Of a stretch of 64,000 nt of DNA, positions 43,531 through 53,806 are shown piece after piece. This DNA comes from Acanthosepion esculentum (lineage: Eukaryota > Mollusca > Cephalopoda > Sepiida > Sepiidae). Made by a program: the position numbers and the translations under genes. The DNA is taken from assembly GCA_964036315.1 (NCBI GenBank), contig OZ038510.1:80734349-80798348 (forward strand). Reading direction: 5' to 3'. Numbering within the stretch: the stretch's first letter is position 1; each line of letters begins with the position of its first letter. The notes under the pieces were generated by a model. The model was not told where the DNA came from. It worked only from the letters and a program-made list of their open reading frames with translations, and did no database searches.

Positions 43531-44008
43531 CACATAGAGAACCGAAAATGACTCAACCACTTTTGATCCGCAATTGCAAAAATCAGTGTTTAAGAGTTAA
43601 ATATTTTTATTTTTTTACTGCCAGAAATATTTAGTTTGTATTTACAGAAAATGATAGGAAAAAAAATCTGACATTTCTTTGATGGCATGCCAGTCATATC
43701 AGGCAAAATAATCGTACAGTTTGCTTACGTGTATCAGGTCTGAAAGGAGCGTTGTAATCAAAGATATTTTATAATACTGTATCGTCCGAATATTCCATGT
43801 TATGATTTGAGAGGATTGTAGTTATAATGTATTTGCTCAGTAAAATTCGCTTGCTTTTTGTAATGCCACTGTTCATGTAATACAAGGCTCCAGAGCCACT
43901 CAAGGTAGAGCATTACAGAATGAGGTTGTTTCATGAGGATGAAGTAAGAAGTGCAATAATAAATATAAATAATCAAATAAATTCAAAGAATATCTCGGTC
44001 AAATCTTT
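43531..44008. other. Unassigned, with a LINE-tail word
   Basis: AGAGCCACTCAAGGTAGAGC (43893) matches AGAGCCACTCAGGGTAGAGT (37700) beside the LINE remnant, so 43880-43940 is probably a LINE 3' fragment. Confidence 0.4.
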
Positions 44009-44044
44009 CTTTCACTCTCTCTCTTTCTCTCTCACTCACTCTCG

Positions 44045-44087
<43 letters not shown>

Positions 44088-44201
44088 AATATAAATACGT
44101 TTTACCAATTTGTGACTGGAAGGGATAATTCTGAAGAGGCTATAAATCCAGGGAGTGCTCAATGTAGACTCGTTTTCTTATTATCAACATACACTCGCGG
44201 G

Positions 44202-44284
<83 letters not shown>
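44009..44284. repeat. (CT)n, (TA)n, (CA)n tracts with short spacer
   Basis: CT 44013-44066, TA 44066-44087, GC/CA 44197-44241 and TA to 44284. Confidence 0.9.
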
Positions 44285-44290
<6 letters not shown>

Positions 44291-44370
44291 CTGAGATGAG
44301 GTATTATGTACAGTATTTACATTAGTCGACTAATGTAAATACTGTACATAATACCTCATCTCAGAAATAT
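44285..44370. repeat. Perfect 86-bp palindrome without spacer
   Basis: 43-base arms meet at GTC|GAC (44327/44328) with no mismatch. A further direct copy of part of the right arm (ACTAATGTAAATACTGTACA) is at 44463-44482. Confidence 0.97.
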
Positions 44371-44476
44371 AGACAGACTTTGAAGGATCGGTACGGACCC
44401 GATATACCAAAAATATGGAGAAAAATTGAAAAATCCTAAAAAAAAAAAACAAAAAAAAAAAGACTAATGTAAATAC

Positions 44477-44482
<6 letters not shown>

Positions 44483-44535
<53 letters not shown>

Positions 44536-44570
44536 AGAGAGAGAGAGAGGGAGAGAGGGAGAGAGAGAGA
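44483..44570. repeat. (TA)n then (GA)n
   Basis: Dinucleotide tracts. Confidence 0.95.
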
Positions 44571-44710
44571 GATTTAATAGGTCGGTTAATAAAATTTATG
44601 GAATAAAAAGCCAACTAGACGATTCAAATAATGACAATATAATTGATGATATTTATTATATATTAGCCTTTTGACTAAATTGAAGCACGAAGAGAAAGAT
44701 TTTAAAGTCG

Positions 44711-44742
44711 GAATTTTCGGACACGCCTGTGTCCTTTTTCAA
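44711..44742 (-). ncRNA. Hammerhead-like hairpin with palindromic third stem
   Basis: Minus strand: TTGAAAA, A, GGACAC/GTGTCC stem (6 bp), GAA, palindrome AATT, C. Confidence 0.45.
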
Positions 44743-44886
44743 CGGGACGAGGAATAAACAAAGAAGCAGGACTCCATCTTTCCAGGAATGTCGTTGTTTT
44801 TGGTTAGAGGAAAACATATTCTATGAGTAAAAATAACCACAAGAAGTCATAAGGATTAAGACCGAAGGAAAACTGATATTTTAGCC

Positions 44887-44917
44887 GATGCGTTTCGTCC
44901 AATGTAGACTTTTTCAA
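44887..44917 (-). ncRNA. Hammerhead-like hairpin at the PLE 3' end
   Basis: Minus strand: TTGAAAA, A, GTC/GAC stem, GAA, ACGCAT (one change from the palindrome ACGCGT seen at 30884), C. Confidence 0.45.
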
Positions 44918-45260
44918 GACAAAAAACGAAATGAAACAGTATCTTTCAGCACCAAACAAAATGTCGTTAGCTACTAGAAGAATTTAGAAACGCTATTGTA
45001 TATTCATATGGTCAAGTGAAAAATTACGTCAATTATTTATATTTGAAGAGAATATTTTCACGTAGAGAAATATTGTTTTTATCGTTGTATGGACGGATTC
45101 AACCATTTTCTTTTTATTCCTTGATATATTTATTGTGTACGTTTGCTTGTGAGAGTAGTTGTTCTATTAGGTAAGGTGATATTGGGAATAAACCTGGGCG
45201 TAGATTAATATTTGGATAATATTCAATGGCGGAACTGTCGAGGATTTTCGTTCTGAATGT

Positions 45261-45535
45261 ACAGAATCACAACTCTCCCAAAACAACGTACACAATAAAT
45301 GTTTCAAATGTTGTTAGCAACTAAAAATTACGTTAGTTTATGTTTGAAGAGAATATTTTCACGTGTAGAAACATTGCTTGGATTGTTGTGTTGACATTAT
45401 CATCGGCCCCCAAAACTTCCTTGGTCATAAAATTATAGTGGTAAATAAAATTATAGGAAGAAATGAAATTATAGGGGGGGAATAAACCAGACGGTTAATC
45501 GATCTCCTGGAAGCTATTTGACTGAAGAATAATTC
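45261..45535. other. No gene recognised
   Basis: AACGTACACAATAAATG and a second partial PLE 3' tail (TGAAGAGAATATTTTCACGT at 45349, as at 45048) suggest a tandem PLE remnant. Confidence 0.4.
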
Positions 45536-45539
45536 TTCT

Positions 45540-45870
45540 CCTATGTGTTGTGTCATTTCAGGACGTGGGTAATCATGGCTCTCCACATTTCACTGTCTTT
45601 TTTAGCTCTTGGTAAAAAAGTTTGATAGGTAAGTTATTCGATACATTCCTCTATATCTCTTGCCTTGTGTATGAAATTCTCAAAGCACGATTTCCTCACC
45701 ATGTGCCTCAGAAATTTCAACGGTCTCTTCCTGGTTTTAAATATGAATGTCCTTTTGTTTCCATTTTCCTTAAAACGTCGTTATTGCTCCCATGTTTGGT
45801 TTATGGCATTCTCAGTATCCTTCTGTAGAATTACATTTCCGTTACCCCAAGACTCTTTATATTGCAAGTT
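45540..45870 (-). pseudogene. RTE-type LINE C-terminal fragment
   Basis: The minus strand reads RTFIFKTRKRPLKFLRHMVR then KSCFENFIHKARDI and MWRAMITHVLK, the same block as the 15290-15600 fragment but diverged, with stops and a shift. Confidence 0.7.
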
Positions 45871-46110
45871 TTAAATAAGCTAAGTGTCAGCACTTGCGAG
45901 GGTTAAGTGTTTGCATCTGGAAAGAGGATTTAAGTGACGATGGCTGACGATGATGACAAAAGGTGTGAGCTGGGCGACAATAAATGAATGCCTGCCTGAT
46001 TGAATACTTACATCGAGCGTCAGCGTTCATATTGACCAATGGCGTGATTCGTTTGATTATTAACGACGTTTGATTGATGATATTTTTTAATGGTTTCGAA
46101 TCCTAGCCGT
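45871..46110. other. No gene recognised
   Basis: Unassigned DNA. Confidence 0.4.
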
Positions 46111-46935
46111 TTGCTTTTAAAAAAAAAAGCTCATTTTAAAAATTTAAGATTTTAAGATTTAAAATTTCCGGAAGAAATAAAAAGTAATATTTCGCCATAT
46201 AAGTTTCAAAATTGCTTGTTTAAAAAACAAAAAAATAAAAAGGTTCCAACATAAATTCACAGAGAAATTTACAAGTTTAAAAAGTTTAAAAATTTTAAAA
46301 ATTTATAATTTTAAAAAATTATAAATAAATTAAATACATTTAAAAATTTTAAAAAGTTAAAAAATTTAAAAGATTATAAATTTAAAAATTTATAAAGAAA
46401 TTAAATAAATAATTTAAAAAGCTAAAAATTTTAATGTTTATAAATTTAAAAATTTATAAATAAATTAAATAAATAAATTTAAAAGTTTAAAAATTAAAAA
46501 TTTTTAAATTTACAAATTTATAAATAAATAAATGCAAAAGTTTAAAAATTTAAAAGTTTATAAATTTAAAAAATTATAAATAAATAAATTTAAAAGCTTA
46601 AAAATTTAAAAATTTAAAATTTACAAATTTATAAATAAATAAATTTAAATGTTTAAAAATTTAAAAGTTTATAAATTTAAAAAATTATAAATAAATAAAT
46701 TTAAAAGTTTAAAAAGATTAAATTTTAGATGTTTATAAATTTATAAATAAATTAAATAAATAATGGAAAATGTTTAAAAAATTAAAAGTATGTACATTTA
46801 AAAATTTATAAATAAATTAAATAAATAAATTTAAAAGTTTAAAAACTTAAAAGTTCATTAATTAAAAAATTTATAAATAAAATAAATGAATTTAAAAGTT
46901 TATAAATTCACAGACAAATTTAAAAAAGTCTGCAA
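46111..46935. repeat. AT-only tandem array (TTTAAAA/TTTATAAATAAAT words)
   Basis: About 0.8 kb made of AAATTTAAAAGTTTATAAAT and ATAAATAAATTAAATAAAT words with a rough 60-75 base period and almost no G or C. Confidence 0.9.
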
Positions 46936-47680
46936 AATAAAAGAAATTAGAAAATATGTAATGTAAATTTAAAGAAAATTTCCTGCACATGAATTTTACG
47001 TAAATGCAAACATAAAAAGAAATACTAAGAAAAAAGACACTTGAAAATTATTTTATTTCAAAATTTAAATTCATTAGAACTAATATCTAGAGTGTAACAT
47101 TCTTCTTTTCATTAAACTTGTGACTCCCTAAATCCCCAAGATTTTCTGTGCCCCCATAAAATTTACCAGGGTCCCTTTATGGTCATGTGACCGCGTGTTA
47201 AGCACCGATTTAAACCGTTATATTTCGTGATTTTTTTTTAACGAGAAAGGAAAAAGACTTCTTTAAAACATATATACATATAATTTATAACTCAGTATGA
47301 ATATAAAAAAAAACAATTGACGACAAAACAAGACAAAAAACTCACCTATTAGCAATAGATTTAATAGTTTTGTATAGTTTAAATTTTATTAAAGAAACAT
47401 TGTCAGTTATTCATTTTTTAAATTAATTTATTATTTTTCCTTTATTTCCCTTTCTTTAACACCTCAAAAAGCAATAAATCTAAGGAGTTACTGAATGCGA
47501 GTGAATATGAAAAAAACAAAAAAACAAAAACAAAACAACCCTTCGTTAATCACCTCGGATTTCCAAAAACTGAATAATCCCCTGGCGTCTGCTTTCCGTA
47601 GCAAATAAGCAACAACTGCGCCGCATCGCGTGCTACACATTCTCACTGAGTCAGGGGAGAAGTTGGAGAGAGCAAAAGGC
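46936..47680. other. AT-rich DNA, no gene recognised
   Basis: No coding or repeat assignment. Confidence 0.4.
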
Positions 47681-47684
47681 ACGT

Positions 47685-47867
47685 CAAGCTAAATGACGGT
47701 TCCGTATAGGATACAGGTTCGAATCCTGTCGGAGGACGAATATTTTCTATGAAAATTTCTCGAACATTCAGGTCGGTAAATGTTGTTTAATATTGTTTAT
47801 TATAAAACAGGGCATTTACTTAAATATTTGTATCTATAAAAAGAATGTATAAACATAAAATTGTCTT

Positions 47868-47872
<5 letters not shown>
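47685..47872 (+). mobile_element. tRNA-headed SINE, copy 2
   Basis: B box GGTTCGAATCC (47717-47727) within a T arm that pairs ACAGG with CCTGT. Then the shared body ATATTTTCTATGAAAATTTC to AATGTATAAACATAAAA. The A-box half is replaced before 47685. Confidence 0.85.
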
Positions 47873-47900
<28 letters not shown>

Positions 47901-47915
47901 TAAGACAAATTTATA
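47862..47915. repeat. TA hairpin: TTGTCTTAATAT... inverted
   Basis: TTGTCTTAATATATAT and its inverse ATATATATTAAGACAA around a TA centre at the SINE 3' end. Confidence 0.9.
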
Positions 47916-48067
47916 TATAGCATCATGAGAAGCCACGTATACTTTCTTAATATGTATATAATATAGAAAAAACAACTGAAAAGTTGAGAATTAAAAAAAA
48001 TTGAATGTTTTTTTTGTGAAAGTATTTATTTATTTATTTATATTTTTTTAAATCTATATATGTATTT

Positions 48068-48099
48068 GATATTTCAGATCGGCCCCGATCTTTCGTCAG
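48068..48099 (-). ncRNA. Hammerhead-like hairpin with palindromic third stem
   Basis: Minus strand: CTGACGA (48099-48093), A, a 7-bp stem AGATCGG/CCGATCT, GAA, palindrome ATAT, C. The strongest stem II of the set. Confidence 0.5.
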
Positions 48100-48495
48100 A
48101 AATGACTGTTTTCAGAAGTTTGTTTACATTAAGTAGCGTCCGTCGCGTGATATGGAATGCAACTGTGTTTGAATATTTCTAACGTAAATCTAACTGTAGT
48201 AATATTTTAGATGTTGTTTAAAAAAAAAGAAAATTTTAACTATATCTAACAAAATCTTTTTGTTTAACTATTGAAATATTTGTAAAGATTTAAAATACCC
48301 AAGTCTTTATTTAACCCTAGTTTATATGTATATATATATATTGCTCCCATTGTCAATAGTCGAACTCTCTCGGGATTAATCCACCTGGAATTCCAAAGAC
48401 CTCTACAACCGACCATCATGCATAAGTCCTGTCCGGATTTCTCCCTAGAAAACATTCCATACACTTCTCTACGTTCGTTAAACATCTCAGCAGTG
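48100..48495. other. No gene recognised
   Basis: Unassigned DNA up to the PLE. Confidence 0.4.
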
Positions 48496-49148
48496 AGAAA
48501 ATCGTGAACATTGTCAAGAGATTACGGTGGAAAGAGATTTTGTACCTTAACCCCCCCGGAGACACTGAATTAGAAATATGAAACCTTCAACCTAAAGAAC
48601 CAAAAAACTCCACCACGCTGTAAATTCCTAGATCCTTTCGAAAAGTACTTGTTTGTCATAGTTAAAAAAAAAAGAAGAAGAATTTCAACAAGCGTTTCAA
48701 TCAATTCCAAAATGAACTACACAATGGTATAAAGAAGATTCGAAACTCCAAGGACATTTGGGTAAGAGCCGATAAATCAAAAAAATATCTATAAATGTAA
48801 TCCATCACACTACCACAAAATCCTTACGGATAAAGTAACAGAAACACACAAACTGGATAAATACAATAATAGGATGTACGAAATAGACACAGAGACCACT
48901 GAAATAGCCAAAAAATTAAATATTGAAGATAGAGTGGGATAATCCGCACTAAGGATGCCTACATTTTATTTAAGGACCGTAAACAGAACTTCACCAAAAG
49001 TACACAATCTAGACTAATAAACCCAACAAAAACAGAACTAGGCCTTAACTCACAAAATATAATTAAAAAATATATCCGACAATTTACTAATCACAACAAT
49101 ACTAACCTTTGGAAGGATTCGTCTAACACTCTTAAATGGTTCACTAAC

Positions 49149-49718
49149 ATGAGGAATAAGGATAAAGCGACGTTCATTAAGTTTGATATAATTGATTTAT
49201 ATTCCTCTATCACTGGGGACCTCCTGGTCAATAGTATCAACTTTGCAAAGAACTATATAGAAATAACGGATAATGAAAATAATATCATTTTAACAGCGAG
49301 AAAGTCACGATTAACACTGAATAATTCCACCTGGACTAAACGCCACAATGACGAATTCGATGTCCCCATGGGAACATATGACTTAGCCCAAATTGCAGAC
49401 CTAGTAAGTTTTTACATTTTAGATGTGCTTGGTAGAATCGTAAAACCGGAACTAATAGGGCTGTATTGGGATGACGGACTCATCCTCATCCCTAATAGTA
49501 ATGGTCCACTAACAGCGAAATTACAAAAGAAAATTATCAGGGCTTTCAAATTCCTAGGGTTTAAGGTCGAGATTTCCTCTAACCTTAAAATAGCTGACTA
49601 CCTAGATATCATTCTTAACCTTAATAATGAAACCCTTTACCATAAAGAGAACGAAACCCCCAACTATATTAATATCGGTTCTAACTGCAATCCCAAGACA
49701 AATATCTACTACCGTTAG
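49149..49718 (+). pseudogene. PLE reverse transcriptase core, catalytic residues intact
   Basis: A 189-residue open frame inside the RT. Motif A reads FIKFDIIDLYSSITGDLLVN (Asp present). A conserved FDVPMGTYDLAQIADLVSFY block follows. Motif C reads IGLYWDDGLILI with both Asp residues, and the tail is FKFLGFKVEISSNLKIADYL then DIILNLNNETLYHKENETPN. The ATG at 49149 is internal: frame-matched coding begins near 48940 (DAYILFKDRKQNFTKSTQSR, LINPTKTELGL) after a shift. This is the best-preserved RT in the window. It may be truncated only by recent indels. Confidence 0.88.
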
Positions 49719-50103
49719 AACCAGGATTAGTAAACTATCATCCAATGGAAAAATTCTTTAATAAGAATAAAGAACTATACGAAGAGGCCCTCCAAAAATG
49801 TGGTTTCAAAAGTAATCTTACGCAACCATCATTAGTAATAACGATACATGGAAAGTAGAATGTAGGTGTAAAAATAGGAAAAGAAAAATCACTTGCCCCC
49901 CCCCCCCCTTCTGCAAACTGTCAAGTATCAACATCGGACAGTATTTCCTAAACTTAATTTCTAAACACTTCAACACCCACCCCGTCTAAATGAGATATTC
50001 AATAGGAAGTCAATCAAAATAAGCTACCCCTGCACTGATAATATGTGCCAAATTATTAATTCCCATAACATTTAAGTAAATTCCATGGGGGAAAAAAACT
50101 AAA

Positions 50104-50316
50104 ACTAACATGGAAACCCGCTGTAATTGTAGAATTAAGGAAAACTGGCCAGTAGAGGACAAGTGCAGATCCATTAGGGTAGTATACCAGGCAACCATTA
50201 TCCCTAAAGAAAATACAACAAACACTAATATTTACATCGGCATTTCGGTCAAAGAATTTAAAAAGAGAATCAATACCCATAGACATTCATTCACCGATCC
50301 AAAATTAAAACACTAA
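50104..50316 (+). pseudogene. PLE C-terminal GIY-YIG-like segment
   Basis: Reads NMETRCNCRIKENWPVEDKC, RSIRVVYQATIIPKENTTNT and NIYIGISVKEFKKRINTHRH. VVYQATI and YIG are spaced like a GIY-YIG nuclease, and a Cys-rich knuckle precedes it. It stops at 50314, earlier than a full domain. Confidence 0.75.
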
Positions 50317-50445
50317 ACAGACCCTTTGAAAAAAAATTGTTGATTGAATGAAAAGGTCTGAAGTCTCAAATATTTTTTTTTTTACTCCTCTGTGAACTTC
50401 ATCCCATGCTAATTCTGGCGGTGGCTTCGAACTTTTTGAACTGTA

Positions 50446-50512
<67 letters not shown>

Positions 50513-50572
50513 TATTTCTTCAAATTTTATTATATATATATATATATATATATATATTTCTTCAAATTTTAT

Positions 50573-50604
<32 letters not shown>

Positions 50605-50615
50605 GATATATATAT
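50446..50615. repeat. (TA)n tracts with TTCTTCAAATTTTATTA spacers
   Basis: TA runs separated by two copies of ATTTCTTCAAATTTTATTA (50514, 50556). Confidence 0.9.
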
Positions 50616-50625
50616 ATTTTATTAT

Positions 50626-51705
50626 ACAGCGTGCGATGGATAAATTTTCACAACATTATATTTTAAATTTCGCGCATGCGTGTTGTTTGTTTTTGATTTT
50701 GTCGACTGAACAGTAGAGTAGGATCAGTTGGGCTCCGACTGCGAGAAAAAGAGCAGCATTATCTAATTCACTCAGCCAGAAATTTGGAAATGGTATGCTC
50801 CACTGCTTGGAATTCGTGCCGGATTAGAGTGTTTGGGCGTCAATCTGAGGACTGTGCAAAGGATACGGTAAGAGTTGGATGAGTCTAATGGTGATTACGA
50901 AGGTAAAGCAGATCGGAAAACTCACTGTGATTGTTCCGATAAGAAAAGAACTCCCGAATTTGTTGGTGAAGGCCTCAGACTCAACACGGTGGCGTTCCAT
51001 CAAGTGAGTTGAGGAGGTAGAGCTGCCCTGTGTCAATCTGAGGACAGTGAAGTGGATGTGGAAATGAGATATCCAGTCAACATCCTGGTGATTGGAGTGA
51101 TCACTAGTGATGGCGTCATTATGCTTCCATCCATCTCCCCGCATGGCCTCATACCAAACACAGAGGCTTACATCAAAGAACCTTAAGGGGATAGTGATAC
51201 TCTGGGAAGAGGAAGAGCCTAGGTATAGCAACAGGACTCTGCACCATGCAACACAAGCAAGAGAACCCAATTATGAAGGTCAGACCATTTCTGCGACCAC
51301 ACCCTTTACATCTGGCCACCCAATTCCCCAGACTGCAACCCCATTGATCATTATGCGTGATGCGCAGTTTAGCGAGGGACCAATAAACCAAAGATGAACT
51401 GGAGGTAAGTATTATGGCAGCATTCGCCATTTTAAACAACAGGACCGTCCAGAAGAGATGCAGAAGATTCCAAAGTCATCTGGAGGCTGTGGCTGAAGCC
51501 AATGGCGATTTTATTAAATAAATTTACTCTTTGGTATTTCAAGATATTTTTGTGCCACTTTATTAAGTATATCTGTTCAAATGAGATTGCCTGTGTTGTT
51601 TTTATTTTTTATTTATTTATTTTTTATTTTTATTTATATATATATATTTTTTTGTGTGTAATTTAGACGACAATTTATCCATCGCACCTGTCTACTGTCC
51701 AATGT
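50626..51705 (+). mobile_element. IS630/mariner-superfamily transposon, internally deleted
   Basis: The left terminus (near 50630) GTGCGATGGATAAATTTTC and the right terminus read in reverse (GGTGCGATGGATAAATTGTC, near 51690-51671) match. At about 1.08 kb it is shorter than a full element; the transposase lacks its middle. Confidence 0.8.
50690..51522 (+). pseudogene. Transposase of the 50626 element, internally deleted
   Basis: The N-terminal helix-turn-helix reads IRAGLECLGVNLRTVQRIR, then ELDESNGDYEGKADRKTHCD and SDKKRTPEFVGE. About 120 residues expected next, including the first catalytic Asp, are missing. Coding resumes RYPVNILVIGVITSDGVIML, SPHGLIPNTEAYIKEP, DSAPCNTSKRTQL (second Asp), IWPPNSPDCNPIDHYA (third Asp) and ends EAVAEANGDFIK with a stop near 51521. 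Stops lie at 50871, 51015 and 51184. Confidence 0.85.
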
Positions 51706-51723
51706 CAAATTGAAATAATAAAC

Positions 51724-51728
<5 letters not shown>

Positions 51729-51791
<63 letters not shown>
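51729..51791. repeat. (TA)n tract
   Basis: TA dinucleotides. Confidence 0.95.
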
Positions 51792-51792
<1 letters not shown>

Positions 51793-51800
51793 TGTTATAT

Positions 51801-51877
51801 GGATATGAGTTTGTGACCCTGAGTTTCAGGCTTTTGCGATCATCAGACAAACTTATAAGTCACAAACTCATATCCAT
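51801..51877. repeat. 17-bp inverted repeat enclosing a hammerhead fold
   Basis: GGATATGAGTTTGTGAC (51801-51817) and GTCACAAACTCATATCC (51859-51875) are perfect inverted copies. Confidence 0.95.
51808..51853 (-). ncRNA. Hammerhead ribozyme fold in an inverted-repeat centre
   Basis: Minus strand. Stem I pairs AGTTTGT (51853-51847) with ACAAACT (51814-51808). CTGATGA is 51846-51840. Stem II is TCGC-AAAA-GCCT with only two inner pairs. GAAA is 51827-51824. Stem III starts A-T and C-G with the loop TCAGG. The cleavage triplet GTC (51817-51815) abuts stem I. Core bases are all consensus; stem II is weak. The outer 17-bp repeat offers a competing pairing. Confidence 0.6.
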
Positions 51878-51939
51878 TTATTTACTGTTGATAATGCAAG
51901 ACTCTCCTCGCGACTGAGTTCTCTGAGTGACTGGTGTGT

Positions 51940-52091
51940 TTATGAAAAAATAAATAAGCAAAAATTCTCTTTTATCTCCGCCGGTCATCGACGGCCTAGG
52001 TGTTAGAAACTTCAACTGATACCAAATCGCTCGGGTTTCAGTTCCGACCTGAAGCGATCGGGTGTCTAGCTGCACTGATGTCTTGTGAACG

Positions 52092-52092
<1 letters not shown>
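51940..52092 (+). mobile_element. SINE-like element H1, copy 3 (core deleted)
   Basis: GGGTTTCAGTTCCGACC (B-box position), TGAAGCGATCGGGTGTCTAG and CTGCACTGATG match the other H1 copies. The sequence then jumps to TCTTGTGAACG, so stem II and GAAA are lost. Confidence 0.6.

Positions 52093-52118
<26 letters not shown>
52093..52118. repeat. (TA)n tract
   Basis: TA dinucleotides. Confidence 0.95.
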
Positions 52119-52124
<6 letters not shown>

Positions 52125-52236
52125 TTTATATTATCTGCAGATAAAACCCGACTATAAAGATACTAGTGTCGTATTTTTAGATGCGGAGCAAGCATAACCC
52201 ATCACCACCCCCATCACCCACGTCCAGAACATACTG

Positions 52237-52895
52237 TAACGAAAAAATCGGTAATTTTGATAAGGTGGGAACATTTGGTAACTATGAAATAAAAGTCGAT
52301 TGATATTGGGGCATTTCTGGAGTTAGGATTTCAGGGCTAACCTCTCTCACCTACATTTTTTTTAAGTAACTGAAAATCATAGGGTCCAGATAAAACTCCA
52401 CTACAACAATACTAGGTCCGTACTTTCTGGAGGGTGCTAGATCATACGTTTAAAAGATTATTAACTACAAATTCCATGGGTTCCAGTCCAGATAAAACTC
52501 CACTGCAACAATACCACGGCCATATTTTCTGGATGGGAAGTTTAGGAGCTAAGCCCTCCCTCCTCCAATATTTTTAAATAAATATTTATTTAATTACTAT
52601 ACTCTATTGTTTACAAGCAAATAAAATCGATTTATCTAAGTTAAAGTTCTTGTATCTTCTTTTCAAATTATTATTTTAATAAAATATTGTAAGTATTTAA
52701 GTTTTAGATAGATATTTCTTTTTAAAGAAGCAAAAAATATTTAGCCTCATTTCTGTTTCAAAAATACAGGGAAGGGTGTTTAGCACCCAAATCCACTCTC
52801 CAGAACGGCCCTAAAATCAGTTTTCAATCGACTTTTATTTCCTAGTTACCCAATTTTCCTACCGTGTCAAATTTACCAATTCTCCGTTAGCGATT
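52237..52895. mobile_element. Foldback element, about 660 bp
   Basis: The left arm (GTAACGAAAAAATCGGTAAT, GGTAACTATGAAATAAAAGT, CGATTGATATTGG) is the inverse of the right arm (GTCAAATTTACCAATTCTCC region, CAATCGACTTTTATTTCCTA, GTTACC). Internally, CAGATAAAACTCCACTRCAA is duplicated (52399 and 52492). No coding. Confidence 0.75.
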
Positions 52896-52964
52896 CTTCA
52901 CTTATCGTATCTTCCGCTATCGAATTTTCCGGGAAACCGTATCATTATGACAGTCTCAGTTTTA
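52896..52964. other. Short linker with TACCNTATC-like words
   Basis: Repeats of CGATTCTTC/CGTATCTTCC/CGAATTTTCC words continue the foldback arm. Confidence 0.4.
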
Positions 52965-53515
52965 CATTAAAATTTGATATTAAAATTTGACATTAAAATT
53001 TGTCATTAAAATTTGTCATTAAAATTTGTCATTAAAATTTGACATTAAAATTTGACATTAAAATTTGACATTAAAATTTGGCTTTAAAATTTGATATTAA
53101 AATTTGACATGAAAATTAGGCATTAAAAAAATGACATTAAAATTTGACATTAAAATTTGACATTAAAATTTTACATGAAAATTAGGCATTAAAATTTGCC
53201 ATTAAAATTTGGCTTTAAAATTTGATATTAAAATTTGACATGAAAATTTAGCATTAAAATTTAACATTAAAATTTGGCTTTAAAATTTGATATTAAAATT
53301 TGACATGAAAATTAGGCAGTAAAATTTGCCATTAAAATTTGATATTAAAATTTGACATTAAAATTTGATATTAAAATTTGACATGAAAATTAGGCATTAA
53401 AATTTGATATTAAAATTTGACATGAAAATTAGGCATTAAAATTTGACATTAAAATTTGACATTAATATTTGACATTAAAATTTGATACTAAAATTAGGCA
53501 TCAAAATTTGTTTTC
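52965..53515 (+). repeat. 14-bp minisatellite, about 39 copies
   Basis: Unit ATTAAAATTTGACA with variants GAAAATTAGGC and GGCTTTAAAATTTGA arranged in larger recurring blocks. Confidence 0.95.
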
Positions 53516-53692
53516 GATATTTTTATTTATTTATTTATTTAAGCAACACTTCATATGAAAGCAAACTTTTCTTGCCATTACTTACCTTTTATTTCAAACT
53601 GGTCGTTGAGAATGTGGGTCTTTCTGCGTGGTGGACCTAAGATGGGAAAAAAAAGACGAGCATGCTGTCTATTCTCTTTTTGTATCGTCTTG
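53516..53692. other. Unassigned DNA
   Basis: A TTTA run at 53521-53540, then unassigned. Confidence 0.4.
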
Positions 53693-53806
53693 GCTGAGGA
53701 GGAAGTGACGTAAATCATTAATGATTGGTCGCTGAGGAGGAAGTGACGTACGTCGTTAATGATTGGTCGCTGAGGAGGAAGTGACGTACGTCGTTAATGA
53801 TTGGTC
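53693..53806 (+). promoter_or_regulatory. Three 38-bp repeats with CRE-like and inverted CCAAT words
   Basis: GCTGAGGAGGAAGTGACGTA then (C/A)RTCRTTAATGATTGGTC begins at 53693, 53731 and 53769. Each unit holds TGACGT (a CRE half-site) and GATTGG (inverted CCAAT). The spacing of exactly 38 and the GC content above the surroundings suggest regulatory DNA or a transposon terminal region, but no gene is evident downstream. Confidence 0.4.

Larger units (their letters stand above)
44640..45260 (-). mobile_element. Penelope-like element 3' end
   Basis: Minus 45250-45110 encodes ILDSSAIEYYPNINLRPGLF then PISPYLIEQLLSQANVHN, the end of a PLE GIY-YIG endonuclease ORF as at 30560-30680. A non-coding tail follows with the hairpin motif at 44888-44917. 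A second hairpin motif lies at 44711-44742. The core of the endonuclease is missing (5' truncation). Confidence 0.7.
48500..50330 (+). mobile_element. Penelope-like element, RT plus GIY-YIG-like domain, frameshifted
   Basis: Plus-strand order: a pre-RT segment (IVKRLRWKEIFYLN 48510-48550; NQKTPPRCKFLDPFEKYLFV 48600-48660; LTDKVTETHKLDKYNNRMYE 48830-48890), the RT (48940-49718), a spacer (49719-50100), then a CNCRIKENWPVEDKCRSIRV segment and a GIY-YIG-like NIYIGISVKEFKKRINTHRH region. At least three frame changes occur. The 3' end is cut by a TA tract after 50330. Confidence 0.8.
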
